Shown piece by piece: positions 1 through 5,864 of a DNA stretch of 5,899 nt (its first letter is position 1; every line of letters begins with the position of its first letter). The translations under genes and the position numbers were made by a program. The stretch covers positions 1-5,899 of the forward strand of contig DASZCR010000189.1 of assembly GCA_035942915.1 (NCBI GenBank), in the 5' to 3' direction. The stretch comes from DASZCR01 sp035942915. GTDB taxonomy: Bacteria > Acidobacteriota > Blastocatellia > Pyrinomonadales > Pyrinomonadaceae. Below the pieces are notes generated by a model that was not told the DNA's origin, did not search any database, and saw nothing but the letters and a program-made list of their open reading frames with translations.

Positions 1-29
1 CCTCTGCGTCCTCAACGTGAGATAAGTTT
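1..29. repeat. Possible degenerate dispersed intergenic repeat (CCTCTGCGT type)
   Basis: The left edge begins with two imperfect tandem copies of a 9-base unit, CCTCTGCGT (1-9) and CCTCAACGT (10-18), followed by GAGATAAGT. From recall, strings like 'CTCTGCGTCCTCTGCGTGAGAT' recur between genes in many unrelated bacteria, so this may be a decayed copy of such a dispersed element. The copy is short, imperfect and cut by the window edge. The call rests on resemblance only. Confidence 0.25.
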
Positions 30-76
30 TCAGGTAAAGAGGCTAAGGAGGAAGGTGTCTGTTGTCCGTCGCCGGA

Positions 77-106
77 TTGAGCGGCAAATGAGGCGCGTGC
101 TAATAT
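77..106 (+). promoter_or_regulatory. Candidate sigma-70-type promoter for the release-factor-like gene
   Basis: A -35-like TTGAGC (77-82, four of six consensus bases) is separated by 18 bases from TAATAT (101-106, four of six). TGC directly before the latter (98-100) supplies the TGn of an extended -10 element. Transcription would start near 113 and leave a leader of about 115 bases before the ATG at 228. This is the most AT-rich part of an otherwise GC-rich window, which also fits a promoter. Sigma-factor preferences of this organism are unknown, so this is a motif-based suggestion. Confidence 0.35.
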
Positions 107-207
107 CGCTCCTGCTTAATTCCCCTGTGAGAGAAATTGTCAGAAGACGGCGCGAGAGACACGTTCCCCGGCGCGCGTCTACGTTTGCGAGAAAAACATT
201 TCGAGAC

Positions 208-217
208 GAGGAAAGGA
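208..217 (+). promoter_or_regulatory. Ribosome binding site of the release-factor-like gene
   Basis: The purine run GAGGAAAGGA contains GAGGA and AAGGA, both complementary to the 16S rRNA 3' end. The AAGGA part ends 10 bases before the ATG at 228, an acceptable spacing, and this supports that ATG as the start. Confidence 0.6.
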
Positions 218-227
218 ATCAGAGACG

Positions 228-1442
228 ATGGCACAGAGCGAGGCAGCAACGGGCGCGCTTGATAATTACATGCAAAGGCTGGCGGCCTTCGAGCCGGTTG
301 ACCTGCCGGTCATCAGCGTTTATCTCAACGCGCAGGCCGACCAGCACGGGCGTCAGGACTTCGACCGCTTCCTTCGCAAGACCTTAGGCGAGTTGGCTAA
401 GACCTACGCGCCGCACACGCCTGAGCGCGAGAGCTTCGACCGCGACGTGGAGCGCATCACGAAGTACGTCGCAGACGAAGTGCGCCCCGAAACCAACGGC
501 GTCGCTCTCTTCGCCTGCGCGGGAGCCGACGAGTTCTTCGAGGCCATCCAACTCGAAGCGCCCATTGAAGACCATCGCGTCTACGTCTACAATCAGCCGC
601 ATCTTTATCCGCTCGCGCGCCTGATGGACCAATATCCGCGTTATGCCGTGCTCGTCTGCGATACGAACCGCGCGCGCCTCTTTGTCTTCGGTCGCGGCAA
701 GACTCTCAACACGGAGGAGATTCAGAACGTCAAGACCAACCGCTCGCAGGCGGGCGGCTGGTCACAGATGCGCTATCAGCGCCACCTTGAGAACTATCAC
801 CTGCATCACGCCAAAGAGGTCGTCGAAACGCTGGCGCGCGTCGTCGCGCAGGACAAAATCGAGCACGTCATCCTCGCCGGAGACGAGCAGATTATCCCCA
901 TCCTCCGCGAGCAGCTTCCCAAACAGCTCGGCGAGAAGATTGTCGATGTGCTCTCCTTAGACATCAACGCGCCGGAGCATGAGGTCTTGGCCGCTTCGAT
1001 GGAGTCGATGACCGAGCACGACGAGCAGACGGACGCAGAGAAGGTGGAGCGGCTGATTAACGAGTATCGCGCGGGCGGTCTGGCCTGCGTCGGCGCACAG
1101 GACACGCTCGAAGCCCTCTCGATGGGGCAAGTCGATGAACTGTTCCTCTCCGCCTCGATGCGACAAATCGAAGGCGACAGGGATGACGTGGCGATACTGT
1201 CTGACAACGAAGTGGTTGACCCGCTCGTCAGCGCGGCCGACCCTGCGGCCAACAACATCGAATCCGACTCCGTCATCGTCGCCGACGAACTGGTCACTCG
1301 CGCGCAGCAGACGAGCGCGCGCGTCACCTTCGTCGAAGACGCTTCGCTGCTCGAAGAGTTCGGCGGCGTCGGCGCTATCCTGCGCTTCCGCATCGACCGC
1401 ACTCCCGACCCGAACACCGCGCCGCAACCGGCCAACGGCTGA
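228..1442 (+). CDS. baeRF10-like protein: bacterial homologue of archaeo-eukaryotic release factor 1, with a GGWSQ loop
   Basis: The 404-residue product has the three-part plan of eRF1/Pelota/Vms1 relatives. The N-terminal domain is about residues 1-130, with 'PVISVYLNAQ' near 27-36. A middle RNase-H-like domain begins at 'YAVLVCDTNRARLFVFGRG' (139-157). A C-terminal L7Ae-like domain spans about 283-390, with 'TLEALSMGQVDELFLS' and 'LLEEFGGVGAILRFRI'. The middle domain carries GGWSQMRYQR (176-185) followed by 'HHAKEVVETLARV', which aligns by eye with the eRF1 GGQ loop and its following helix. Trp178 sits where the catalytic Gln would be and Gln180 lies two residues on, as in the GGxSQ-type loop of Vms1. 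eRF1 and Vms1 release the nascent chain from peptidyl-tRNA; a role in ribosome rescue or tRNA cleavage here is inference. The C-terminal 14 residues are a Pro/Asn-rich tail. The protein is cytoplasmic, with no signal peptide. The ATG has a good ribosome binding site. Assignment to family 10 among the baeRFs is from recall. Confidence 0.85.
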   Translation: MAQSEAATGALDNYMQRLAAFEPVDLPVISVYLNAQADQHGRQDFDRFLRKTLGELAKTYAPHTPERESFDRDVERITKYVADEVRPETNGVALFACAGADEFFEAIQLEAPIEDHRVYVYNQPHLYPLARLMDQYPRYAVLVCDTNRARLFVFGRGKTLNTEEIQNVKTNRSQAGGWSQMRYQRHLENYHLHHAKEVVETLARVVAQDKIEHVILAGDEQIIPILREQLPKQLGEKIVDVLSLDINAPEHEVLAASMESMTEHDEQTDAEKVERLINEYRAGGLACVGAQDTLEALSMGQVDELFLSASMRQIEGDRDDVAILSDNEVVDPLVSAADPAANNIESDSVIVADELVTRAQQTSARVTFVEDASLLEEFGGVGAILRFRIDRTPDPNTAPQPANG

Positions 1443-1468
1443 ATCAATCGACAGTAATCGCTCATCCC

Positions 1469-1521
1469 GTCATCGGTAGTCAGTGAAAAGCTTGACCGGC
1501 TTTTCATTGACTACCGATGAC
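1469..1521. repeat. Near-perfect 21-bp inverted repeat with 9-base loop; possible terminator or palindromic repeat element
   Basis: The left arm (1470-1490, starting TCATCGGTAGTCA and ending TGAAAAG) pairs with the right arm (1500-1520) over 21 positions. Twenty are Watson-Crick pairs and one is G1483 opposite T1507, a G.U wobble in RNA. A further G-C pair (1469/1521) closes the base, and C1491-G1499 plus a T.G wobble can extend the stem into the loop, leaving about five unpaired bases. It lies 27 bases after the stop of the release-factor-like gene and 23 bases before birA. No T-run follows (CCTTATG), so it is not a textbook intrinsic terminator, although such a hairpin could still stop transcription, stabilise the upstream mRNA 3' end, or be a small mobile palindromic element. 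The arms are richer in A and T than the flanking genes. Confidence 0.9.
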
Positions 1522-1544
1522 CTTATGACTGACTGCTCTGACGC

Positions 1545-2327
1545 ATGAGTGAAGCCTTTCAACCGACCGTCCTGCGCTTCGATTCGCTGCCTTCGACCAA
1601 CACGGAGGCGCTCAGGCAGGCCGTCGCCGGTGCGCCCGAAGGTCTCTGCATCGTCGCGCGCGAGCAGACCGAAGGGCGCGGGCGTCTGGGGCGCGCGTGG
1701 GCTTCACCTGCGGGCGCAGGACTCTATTGCAGCATCCTTCTCCGGCCGCAACTCGACGCGCGCGTGTGGCCGCTTCTGCCCCTCGCGGCAGCCCTCGCCG
1801 TCGCAGATGCTTTGCGAGAGACCTGCTCGACGCTCGTCACAGACATCAAGTGGCCGAACGACATTCACACCGGCGGTCGCAAAATCTGCGGCATCCTCGC
1901 CGAGTCGGCCGAGACGCCTGCGGGTCGCGCCTGCGTCTTAGGCATCGGCATCAATCTACGCGCGCGCGCTTACCCTGCGGAACTCTCCGCGACGGCCACC
2001 TCCGTCGAGGAGCAGACGGGCGCTACGCCCGACGCCGAAGCCGTCTTGAGAGAACTCGTCACGGCCGTCGCGCGTCGTTACGCGCTGTTGCAAGAGCCGA
2101 CGGGCGCGTCTGCCGTCGTCGCGGAGTGGAGCGCGCGTTCGTCTTATGCCGAAGGAAAGCGCGTCCGAGTCTCGCTCGGCGCGGAGACGTTCGAGGGCAC
2201 AACGCGCGGGCTTGAAGCCGACGGCGCTTTGCGCGTCGAGACGACGGCGGGCGAGTTGAGAATCATCAGAGCGGGCGACGTGTCCGCGCTCCGAGACGCG
2301 CGTGCGGAGGCGGGGCCGCCTTCGTGA
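1545..2327 (+). CDS. birA: Biotin-[acetyl-CoA-carboxylase] ligase, class I (no DNA-binding domain)
   Basis: The enzyme activates biotin to biotinyl-5'-AMP and transfers it to the lysine of the biotin carboxyl carrier protein of acetyl-CoA carboxylase or related carboxylases in the cytoplasm. The 260-residue product shows the family hallmarks: 'STNT' (17-20), the biotin/adenylate loop GRGRLGRAW (44-52), KWPND (102-106), KICGILAE (113-120, including the conserved active-site Lys113) and GIGIN (133-137). A small SH3-like barrel follows at about 203-247. The catalytic domain starts almost at residue 1, so the helix-turn-helix repressor domain of E. coli BirA is absent. This copy should therefore be a pure enzyme, unable to repress biotin genes in the classic way. 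ATG 1545 is the only sensible start, because an in-frame TGA lies at 1539-1541. There is no good ribosome binding site before it. It is the first gene of the apparent cluster and is followed after 13 bases by the glycosyltransferase gene. Confidence 0.95.
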   Translation: MSEAFQPTVLRFDSLPSTNTEALRQAVAGAPEGLCIVAREQTEGRGRLGRAWASPAGAGLYCSILLRPQLDARVWPLLPLAAALAVADALRETCSTLVTDIKWPNDIHTGGRKICGILAESAETPAGRACVLGIGINLRARAYPAELSATATSVEEQTGATPDAEAVLRELVTAVARRYALLQEPTGASAVVAEWSARSSYAEGKRVRVSLGAETFEGTTRGLEADGALRVETTAGELRIIRAGDVSALRDARAEAGPPS

Positions 2328-2340
2328 TATAAGAACGCGG

Positions 2341-3636
2341 ATGACTGAAGGCCACAGAATCGTTCTCTCCACCTTCGGCTCGCTCGGCGACCTGCATCCC
2401 TACATCGCCATCGCGCTTGAATTGAAGGCTCGCGGCCATCATCCCGTCATCGCCACCTCAGAGGCTTACAGAGAGAAGACGGACGCGTTGGGTCTTGAAC
2501 TGCGACGCGTGCGTCCAGACCTGCCGGGCTTCGACCGACCCGACGAGCTGGCCGCGATGGTCTCGAAGGTGATGGACGCGCGGACAGGCTCGCAGGAGGT
2601 CTTCGAGACGTTCGTTGTGCCGCACCTTGCGGACATTTACGAAGACCTCTCGGCGGCCGTCGAGGGCGCGGACTTGATTGTGACGCACCCGCTGCCGCTC
2701 GTCGGCCCCATCGTTGCGGAGAAGCGGCGGCTCGCGTGGGTGTCGAGCGTGCTTGCGCCCATCTCGCTCTTCTCGGTCTATGACCCGCCCGTGCCGCCGC
2801 AGATGCCCGGCTTCCACAGGTTGCTCAAACTGAGTCCGCTGGTCGGCCGCGCGGCGATGAAGATAGCGCGGCTGCAACTGCAATCTATCACCGAGCCAGT
2901 TCAACGCCTGCGCGCGCGCGTCGGGTTGCCGCGCGGCGGAAATCCGCTCTTCGAGGGTCAACATGCGCCGTCGCTCGTCCTCGCACTCTTCTCGCGCGTG
3001 CTTGCCGCGCCGCAACCGGACTGGCCGCCGCAGACGCGCGTGACGGGCTTCCCCTTCTACGACCGGCGCGACCGCGCGGGCGACACTCCGGGTCTTGCGC
3101 GCGAGTTGACAGAGTTTCTCGACGCGGGAGAGCCGCCCATCATCTTCACACTGGGTTCGTCGGCCATCTGGGTGGCGGAGGATTTCTACACCGAGTCGGT
3201 CAAGGCGGCGCGCACACTCGGACGGCGCGCCGTGCTCCTCATCGGCGACGAGCGCAACCGCCCGCGCGGCCGACTCCCCGAAGGAGTCGCCGCCTTCGAC
3301 TACGCGCCCTTCGGAGAACTGCTGCCGCGCGGCTGCGCCACCGTCCATCAAGGCGGCGTCGGGACGACCGGCCAAGCCCTGCGCGCAGGTCGCCCCTCGC
3401 TCGTCGTTCCCTTCAGCCACGACCAGTTCGACAACGGCGAACGCGTCCGACGCCTCGGCGCAGGCCGCACGCTGCCGCGCTCAAGCTACAACGCACGCAC
3501 GGCCGCGCGCGAGTTGCAGCAACTACTGGGCGACCCGCTGTACGCCGAACGCGCGGCGGAGGTCGGCCGCATCGTCCAGAGCGAAGACGGAACACGGACG
3601 GCGTGCGATTTAATCGAAGGCGTGTTGCGCAGGTGA
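2341..3636 (+). CDS. GT1-family glycosyltransferase (UDP-glucosyl/sterol-glucosyltransferase-like)
   Basis: The 431-residue product has the GT-B fold pattern of family 1 nucleotide-sugar glycosyltransferases. The acceptor half opens with 'FGSLGDLHPYIAIALELKARGHHPVIATS' features: GSLGD at 13-17, with His19 near the usual catalytic region, and a RGH turn at 31-33. The donor half begins near 'IIFTLGSS' (267-274) and carries the signature HQGGVGTTGQALRAGRP (336-352) followed by PFSHDQFDN (357-365). In this family those segments bind the UDP part and the sugar. Relatives glycosylate sterols, hopanoid-like lipids, carotenoids or macrolides; the acceptor cannot be read from sequence. No signal peptide is evident, so it probably acts in the cytoplasm or at the inner membrane face. 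ATG 2341 is preferred over the upstream GTG at 2302, which would overlap birA and add 13 Arg-rich residues unlike family members. The ribosome binding site is weak; at 13 bases from the birA stop, translation may be coupled. It ends in tandem stops, TGA TAG (3634-3639). Confidence 0.9.
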   Translation: MTEGHRIVLSTFGSLGDLHPYIAIALELKARGHHPVIATSEAYREKTDALGLELRRVRPDLPGFDRPDELAAMVSKVMDARTGSQEVFETFVVPHLADIYEDLSAAVEGADLIVTHPLPLVGPIVAEKRRLAWVSSVLAPISLFSVYDPPVPPQMPGFHRLLKLSPLVGRAAMKIARLQLQSITEPVQRLRARVGLPRGGNPLFEGQHAPSLVLALFSRVLAAPQPDWPPQTRVTGFPFYDRRDRAGDTPGLARELTEFLDAGEPPIIFTLGSSAIWVAEDFYTESVKAARTLGRRAVLLIGDERNRPRGRLPEGVAAFDYAPFGELLPRGCATVHQGGVGTTGQALRAGRPSLVVPFSHDQFDNGERVRRLGAGRTLPRSSYNARTAARELQQLLGDPLYAERAAEVGRIVQSEDGTRTACDLIEGVLRR

Positions 3637-3667
3637 TAGGCGCGCGGTTTGTTGTTACAGTACTTTT

Positions 3668-3672
3668 GGAGG
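3668..3672 (+). promoter_or_regulatory. GGAGG ribosome binding site of coaX, unusually far from the start
   Basis: GGAGG, extended upstream by TTTT, is the strongest ribosome-binding match near coaX, but it ends 15 bases before the ATG at 3688, longer than the usual 5-10. No in-frame start codon lies between them. The family-typical N-terminus (MLLVIDVGNTNT) fixes the ATG, so either the long spacing is tolerated or a weaker site nearer the start is used. Confidence 0.45.
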
Positions 3673-3687
3673 CGACACGGACGGCTT

Positions 3688-4479
3688 ATGCTTCTGGTGA
3701 TTGACGTGGGAAACACGAACACGTCGCTCGGCGTCTACGAGGGCGAGCGGTTGGTGACGCACTGGCGTCTGACGACGGCGAGGGTGCGGACGGTGGACGA
3801 GTACGGCGTCTATGCGCGCAACCTGTTTGCGCTCGCGGGGCTGGATTTTCAGGCCATCACGGCGGTGGCGGTCGCCTCCGTCGTGCCGCCTCTGAACTAC
3901 ACGCTCAAGCGCATGTCCGAAGTCTATTTCCACCGGACGCCGCTCTTCATCGACCACACGACCGAGACCGGGCTTGAGATTCTCTATCAACCGGCGTCGG
4001 ACGTAGGAGCAGACCGCATCGTTGATGCCGTCGCGGCCGTCGAGAAGTACGGCGCGCCGTGCATCGTCGTAGACTTCGGCACGGCGACCAGTTTCGAGGC
4101 CATCAACGAGCGGCGGCAGTATCTCGGCGGCGTCATTACGCCGGGCATCACCATCTCCTCCGAGGCGCTCTTCCAGCGCGCCGCACGCCTGCCGCCGGTC
4201 GAGATTAAGCGTCCCGCGCGTGTCATCGGCGCTTCGACCATCGCCTCCATTCAGTCCGGCCTGTATTACGGCTACGCCGGTCTGGTCGATGGCATCCTGC
4301 GGCGGATGATTGAGGAGTTGGGAGGTCGCGCCTACGTCGTCGCGACGGGGGGGCTTGCGCCGCTCATCTCGGCCGGGTCGGAGTTGATTGATGCGGTTGA
4401 CGACACGCTGACGCTCGACGGGCTGCGTTTGATTTACGAGCGGAGCCGCGCGCGTGCGCCGCGCGACGAAAAAGCCTGA
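3688..4479 (+). CDS. coaX: Type III pantothenate kinase
   Basis: The enzyme phosphorylates pantothenate (vitamin B5) to 4'-phosphopantothenate, the first committed step of coenzyme A synthesis. Type III enzymes belong to the ASKHA fold and, unlike CoaA, are not feedback-inhibited by CoA; they need a monovalent cation such as K+. The 263-residue product is of normal family length and begins with the ATP phosphate-binding motif DVGNTNT (6-12). It continues with 'ASVVPPLN' (63-70), the substrate/catalytic motif GADR (107-110, Asp109 the likely general base), DFGTATSFE (129-137), GGVITPG (147-153) and 'IGASTIASIQSGLYYG' (180-195). 'VATGGLAPLI' (218-227) is the late ATPase-fold glycine motif. All key residues are present, so it should be active; the family normally forms dimers. 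ATG 3688 is chosen because it gives the canonical N-terminus; an upstream in-frame TTG at 3649 would add 13 residues not expected in the family and would place the GGAGG inside the gene. It lies 51 bases after the glycosyltransferase gene. Confidence 0.95.
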   Translation: MLLVIDVGNTNTSLGVYEGERLVTHWRLTTARVRTVDEYGVYARNLFALAGLDFQAITAVAVASVVPPLNYTLKRMSEVYFHRTPLFIDHTTETGLEILYQPASDVGADRIVDAVAAVEKYGAPCIVVDFGTATSFEAINERRQYLGGVITPGITISSEALFQRAARLPPVEIKRPARVIGASTIASIQSGLYYGYAGLVDGILRRMIEELGGRAYVVATGGLAPLISAGSELIDAVDDTLTLDGLRLIYERSRARAPRDEKA

Positions 4480-4565
4480 GCGCGCGAGAAAAGGTCTTGA
4501 CTAAAACGGCCGCATGGCTAATGCTGGCCGGGTCGCTTTGCGGCGGGTATCCTTCAGGTCGAATT

Positions 4566-5384
4566 ATGAGCGACGGAAAGAGCGCGACGGCCGCGCGCAA
4601 CGGAGACGAGCGCGCCGGTCTCAACTACTTCAACTACTACACGGAGGTTGAAGATACCTTCATCCGTCGGCGCGGCAAGCACCTGCTCTTGAGTCCGCTC
4701 GACTGGGCGCTTATCGAGAGTTGGCAGACGATGGGCGTGCCGCTGCACATCGCTCTGCGCGGCATCGAGCGCGCCTTCGACTCGCACGACGCGCGCCCGC
4801 GCCGACGCAGCGTCAAGTCTCTGATGTACTGTCAGGAAGAGGTCGAAGCGCAGTACGCCGAGTGGCTCGAAGGACAGCGCGGTAAGAGTCACGAGGCTGG
4901 CGCGGCGGCACAGCCGGACGCCGCCGCAGCAGACGGCGACGAGCAGACGGCGACGGACGCGGACGCATCGTTGCCGTTTCCGCGCGCGGCCATCGCCGCG
5001 CATCTCGCCGAGGCGCACGCGGCGCTGGCAGAAGCGTCCCGCTCGTGTCGGACGCGCGAGGGAGAAGGGGAGTTGTCGGAGGCGCTGGCGCGTGCGGCGG
5101 CGCGCATCTCTGAGTTGGAAGCGGATTTCGCGCGTGCGGTGCGTCCCAACGCGGAGCAACTCGAAAGCTCTCTCTCAGACCTTGAGAACTTGCTGGAGCG
5201 TGCCTTGCGCACGCGTCTCCGGCCTGACGAACTCGCGGAAAAACGGGCGCTCGCGGCGGAGCAGTTAGAGCCTTATCGCAAACGCATGGAGCGCGCCACC
5301 TACGAACAGACTCTCGATAATCTGCTCGCCAAACAACTGCGCGAGGAGTGCGGCATCCCCCGTCTGAGTCTGTTCTATCTCTGA
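4566..5384 (+). CDS. Conserved protein of unknown function with N-terminal 'RRGK-LLLSPLDW' domain and coiled-coil-like C-terminus
   Basis: I cannot assign a function. The 272-residue product (from ATG 4566) has three parts. A compact N-terminal region of about residues 18-102 contains 'NYFNYYTEVEDTFIRRRGK' followed by LLLSPLDWALIESW (40-53) and GVPLHIALRGIERAFD (57-72), and ends with SLMYCQEEVEAQYAEW (85-100). A low-complexity Ala/Asp/Glu/Gln linker spans about 107-137. A strongly helical, Ala/Glu/Arg-rich second half (about 138-262) looks like coiled coil, and the C-terminus ends 'GIPRLSLFYL'. From recall, similar N-terminal regions occur in Acidobacteriota proteins. The helix pattern 'LS..DW.LIESW...GVPL..ALRGIERAF' loosely resembles DnaD-type helical domains, which is only a hypothesis. 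It is cytoplasmic, without a signal peptide. The ATG has a weak AGGT (4556-4559) upstream. In-frame TTG 4497 and ATG 4521 would add 23 or 15 hydrophobic and Gly-rich residues but lack usable ribosome binding sites, so they are less likely. It follows coaX by 86 bases. Confidence 0.8.
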   Translation: MSDGKSATAARNGDERAGLNYFNYYTEVEDTFIRRRGKHLLLSPLDWALIESWQTMGVPLHIALRGIERAFDSHDARPRRRSVKSLMYCQEEVEAQYAEWLEGQRGKSHEAGAAAQPDAAAADGDEQTATDADASLPFPRAAIAAHLAEAHAALAEASRSCRTREGEGELSEALARAAARISELEADFARAVRPNAEQLESSLSDLENLLERALRTRLRPDELAEKRALAAEQLEPYRKRMERATYEQTLDNLLAKQLREECGIPRLSLFYL

Positions 5385-5428
5385 AACCAACACTACAAAC
5401 CCCCTGTGCAGGGAGAAAGAGATTTCTC

Positions 5429-5854
5429 ATGGCAGTCATGGCAATCAACCGCGTCGGCGTGCTCTCCTTCGCGAAAATCACGGGCATCGTCGGCGCGGGG
5501 CTTGGCCTCGTCATCGGCGTCATCTACGGACTCATCGTGATGACCATCGGCGCGGCGCTGATGTCGGGTCGAGGCGGCCCCGGAGCGGGCGCGGGCATCG
5601 TCGGCGGCCTCTTCGTGATGATTCTCATCCCGGCCTTTTACGGCATCCTCAGCTTCGTCTTCGGCGCGCTCTACGCGTTCATCTACAACCTCGCGGCGGG
5701 CTTCGTCGGCGGCATCGAGTTGGAACTGACGGAGGTCGGGATGGGTTTCGCCGCGCCGCCTCCGCCGCAGCAGCCCTGGGCGCAACAGCAGAACCCCTAC
5801 CAGCAGCCCGGCCAGCAACAGCCGCCGCCTCCGCCCTACTACGGCCAACGCTGA
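5429..5854 (+). CDS. Small membrane protein, DUF3566-like, with Pro/Gln-rich C-terminal tail
   Basis: The function is unknown. The 141-residue product has hydrophobic segments at about 17-45 and 57-91, broken by a Gly-rich turn, 'MSGRGGPGAGAG' (45-56). The second is long enough for one long or two short helices, giving two or three membrane spans. After the last span comes 'IYNLAAGFVGGIELELTEV' (85-103). This 'YNL.A..VGGIE.EL' ending resembles the conserved end of DUF3566-type membrane proteins, as judged from memory. The last 33 residues (109-141) are almost only Pro, Gln, Ala, Tyr and Gly (APPPPQQPW, then QQQPPPPPYYGQR), a disordered tail. ATG 5429 is chosen over the in-frame ATG 5438 because GGGAGAAAGAG (5411-5421) lies at suitable distance from it; the second ATG would drop only three residues. 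An upstream in-frame ATG at 5348 lies inside the preceding gene and is unlikely. The gap to the preceding gene is 44 bases, which suggests co-transcription. Confidence 0.8.
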   Translation: MAVMAINRVGVLSFAKITGIVGAGLGLVIGVIYGLIVMTIGAALMSGRGGPGAGAGIVGGLFVMILIPAFYGILSFVFGALYAFIYNLAAGFVGGIELELTEVGMGFAAPPPPQQPWAQQQNPYQQPGQQQPPPPPYYGQR

Positions 5855-5864
5855 CGCCAACGGA

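Noticed and set aside
55..387. Arg-rich open frame starting at GTG 55 behind a strong AAGGAGG
   Set aside because: It overlaps 160 bases of the well-supported release-factor-like gene in another frame. Its product is dominated by Arg and Ser with no recognisable domain, and the spacing from the ribosome-binding match to GTG is too short.
1525..1548. Seven-codon open frame (MTDCSDA) whose TGA overlaps the birA ATG
   Set aside because: It has no ribosome binding site and is too short to separate from chance; the ATGA overlap alone is weak evidence for a leader peptide.
2302..2340. Upstream GTG start for the glycosyltransferase
   Set aside because: It would overlap birA by 26 bases and add an Arg-rich extension; the family N-terminus begins at ATG 2341.
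2458..3420. Long antisense open frame (about 320 codons) opposite the glycosyltransferase gene
   Set aside because: Long stop-free antisense frames are expected in GC-rich coding DNA. The translation is Arg/Asp/Glu-rich with no family motifs, while the + strand shows clear GT1 signatures.
4497..4525. TTGACT (4497-4502) as a -35 box for the gene at 4566, or TTG 4497 as an upstream start with a lipoprotein-like leader
   Set aside because: The hexamer is good but no convincing -10 follows at 16-18 bases. As a start, the TTG has AAGG only two bases away, and the 'LAGSLC' stretch does not match a proper lipobox.
4813..5523. Antisense open frame spanning the last two genes
   Set aside because: It crosses two + strand genes and their gap, and its product is Pro/Arg-rich low complexity without a domain.
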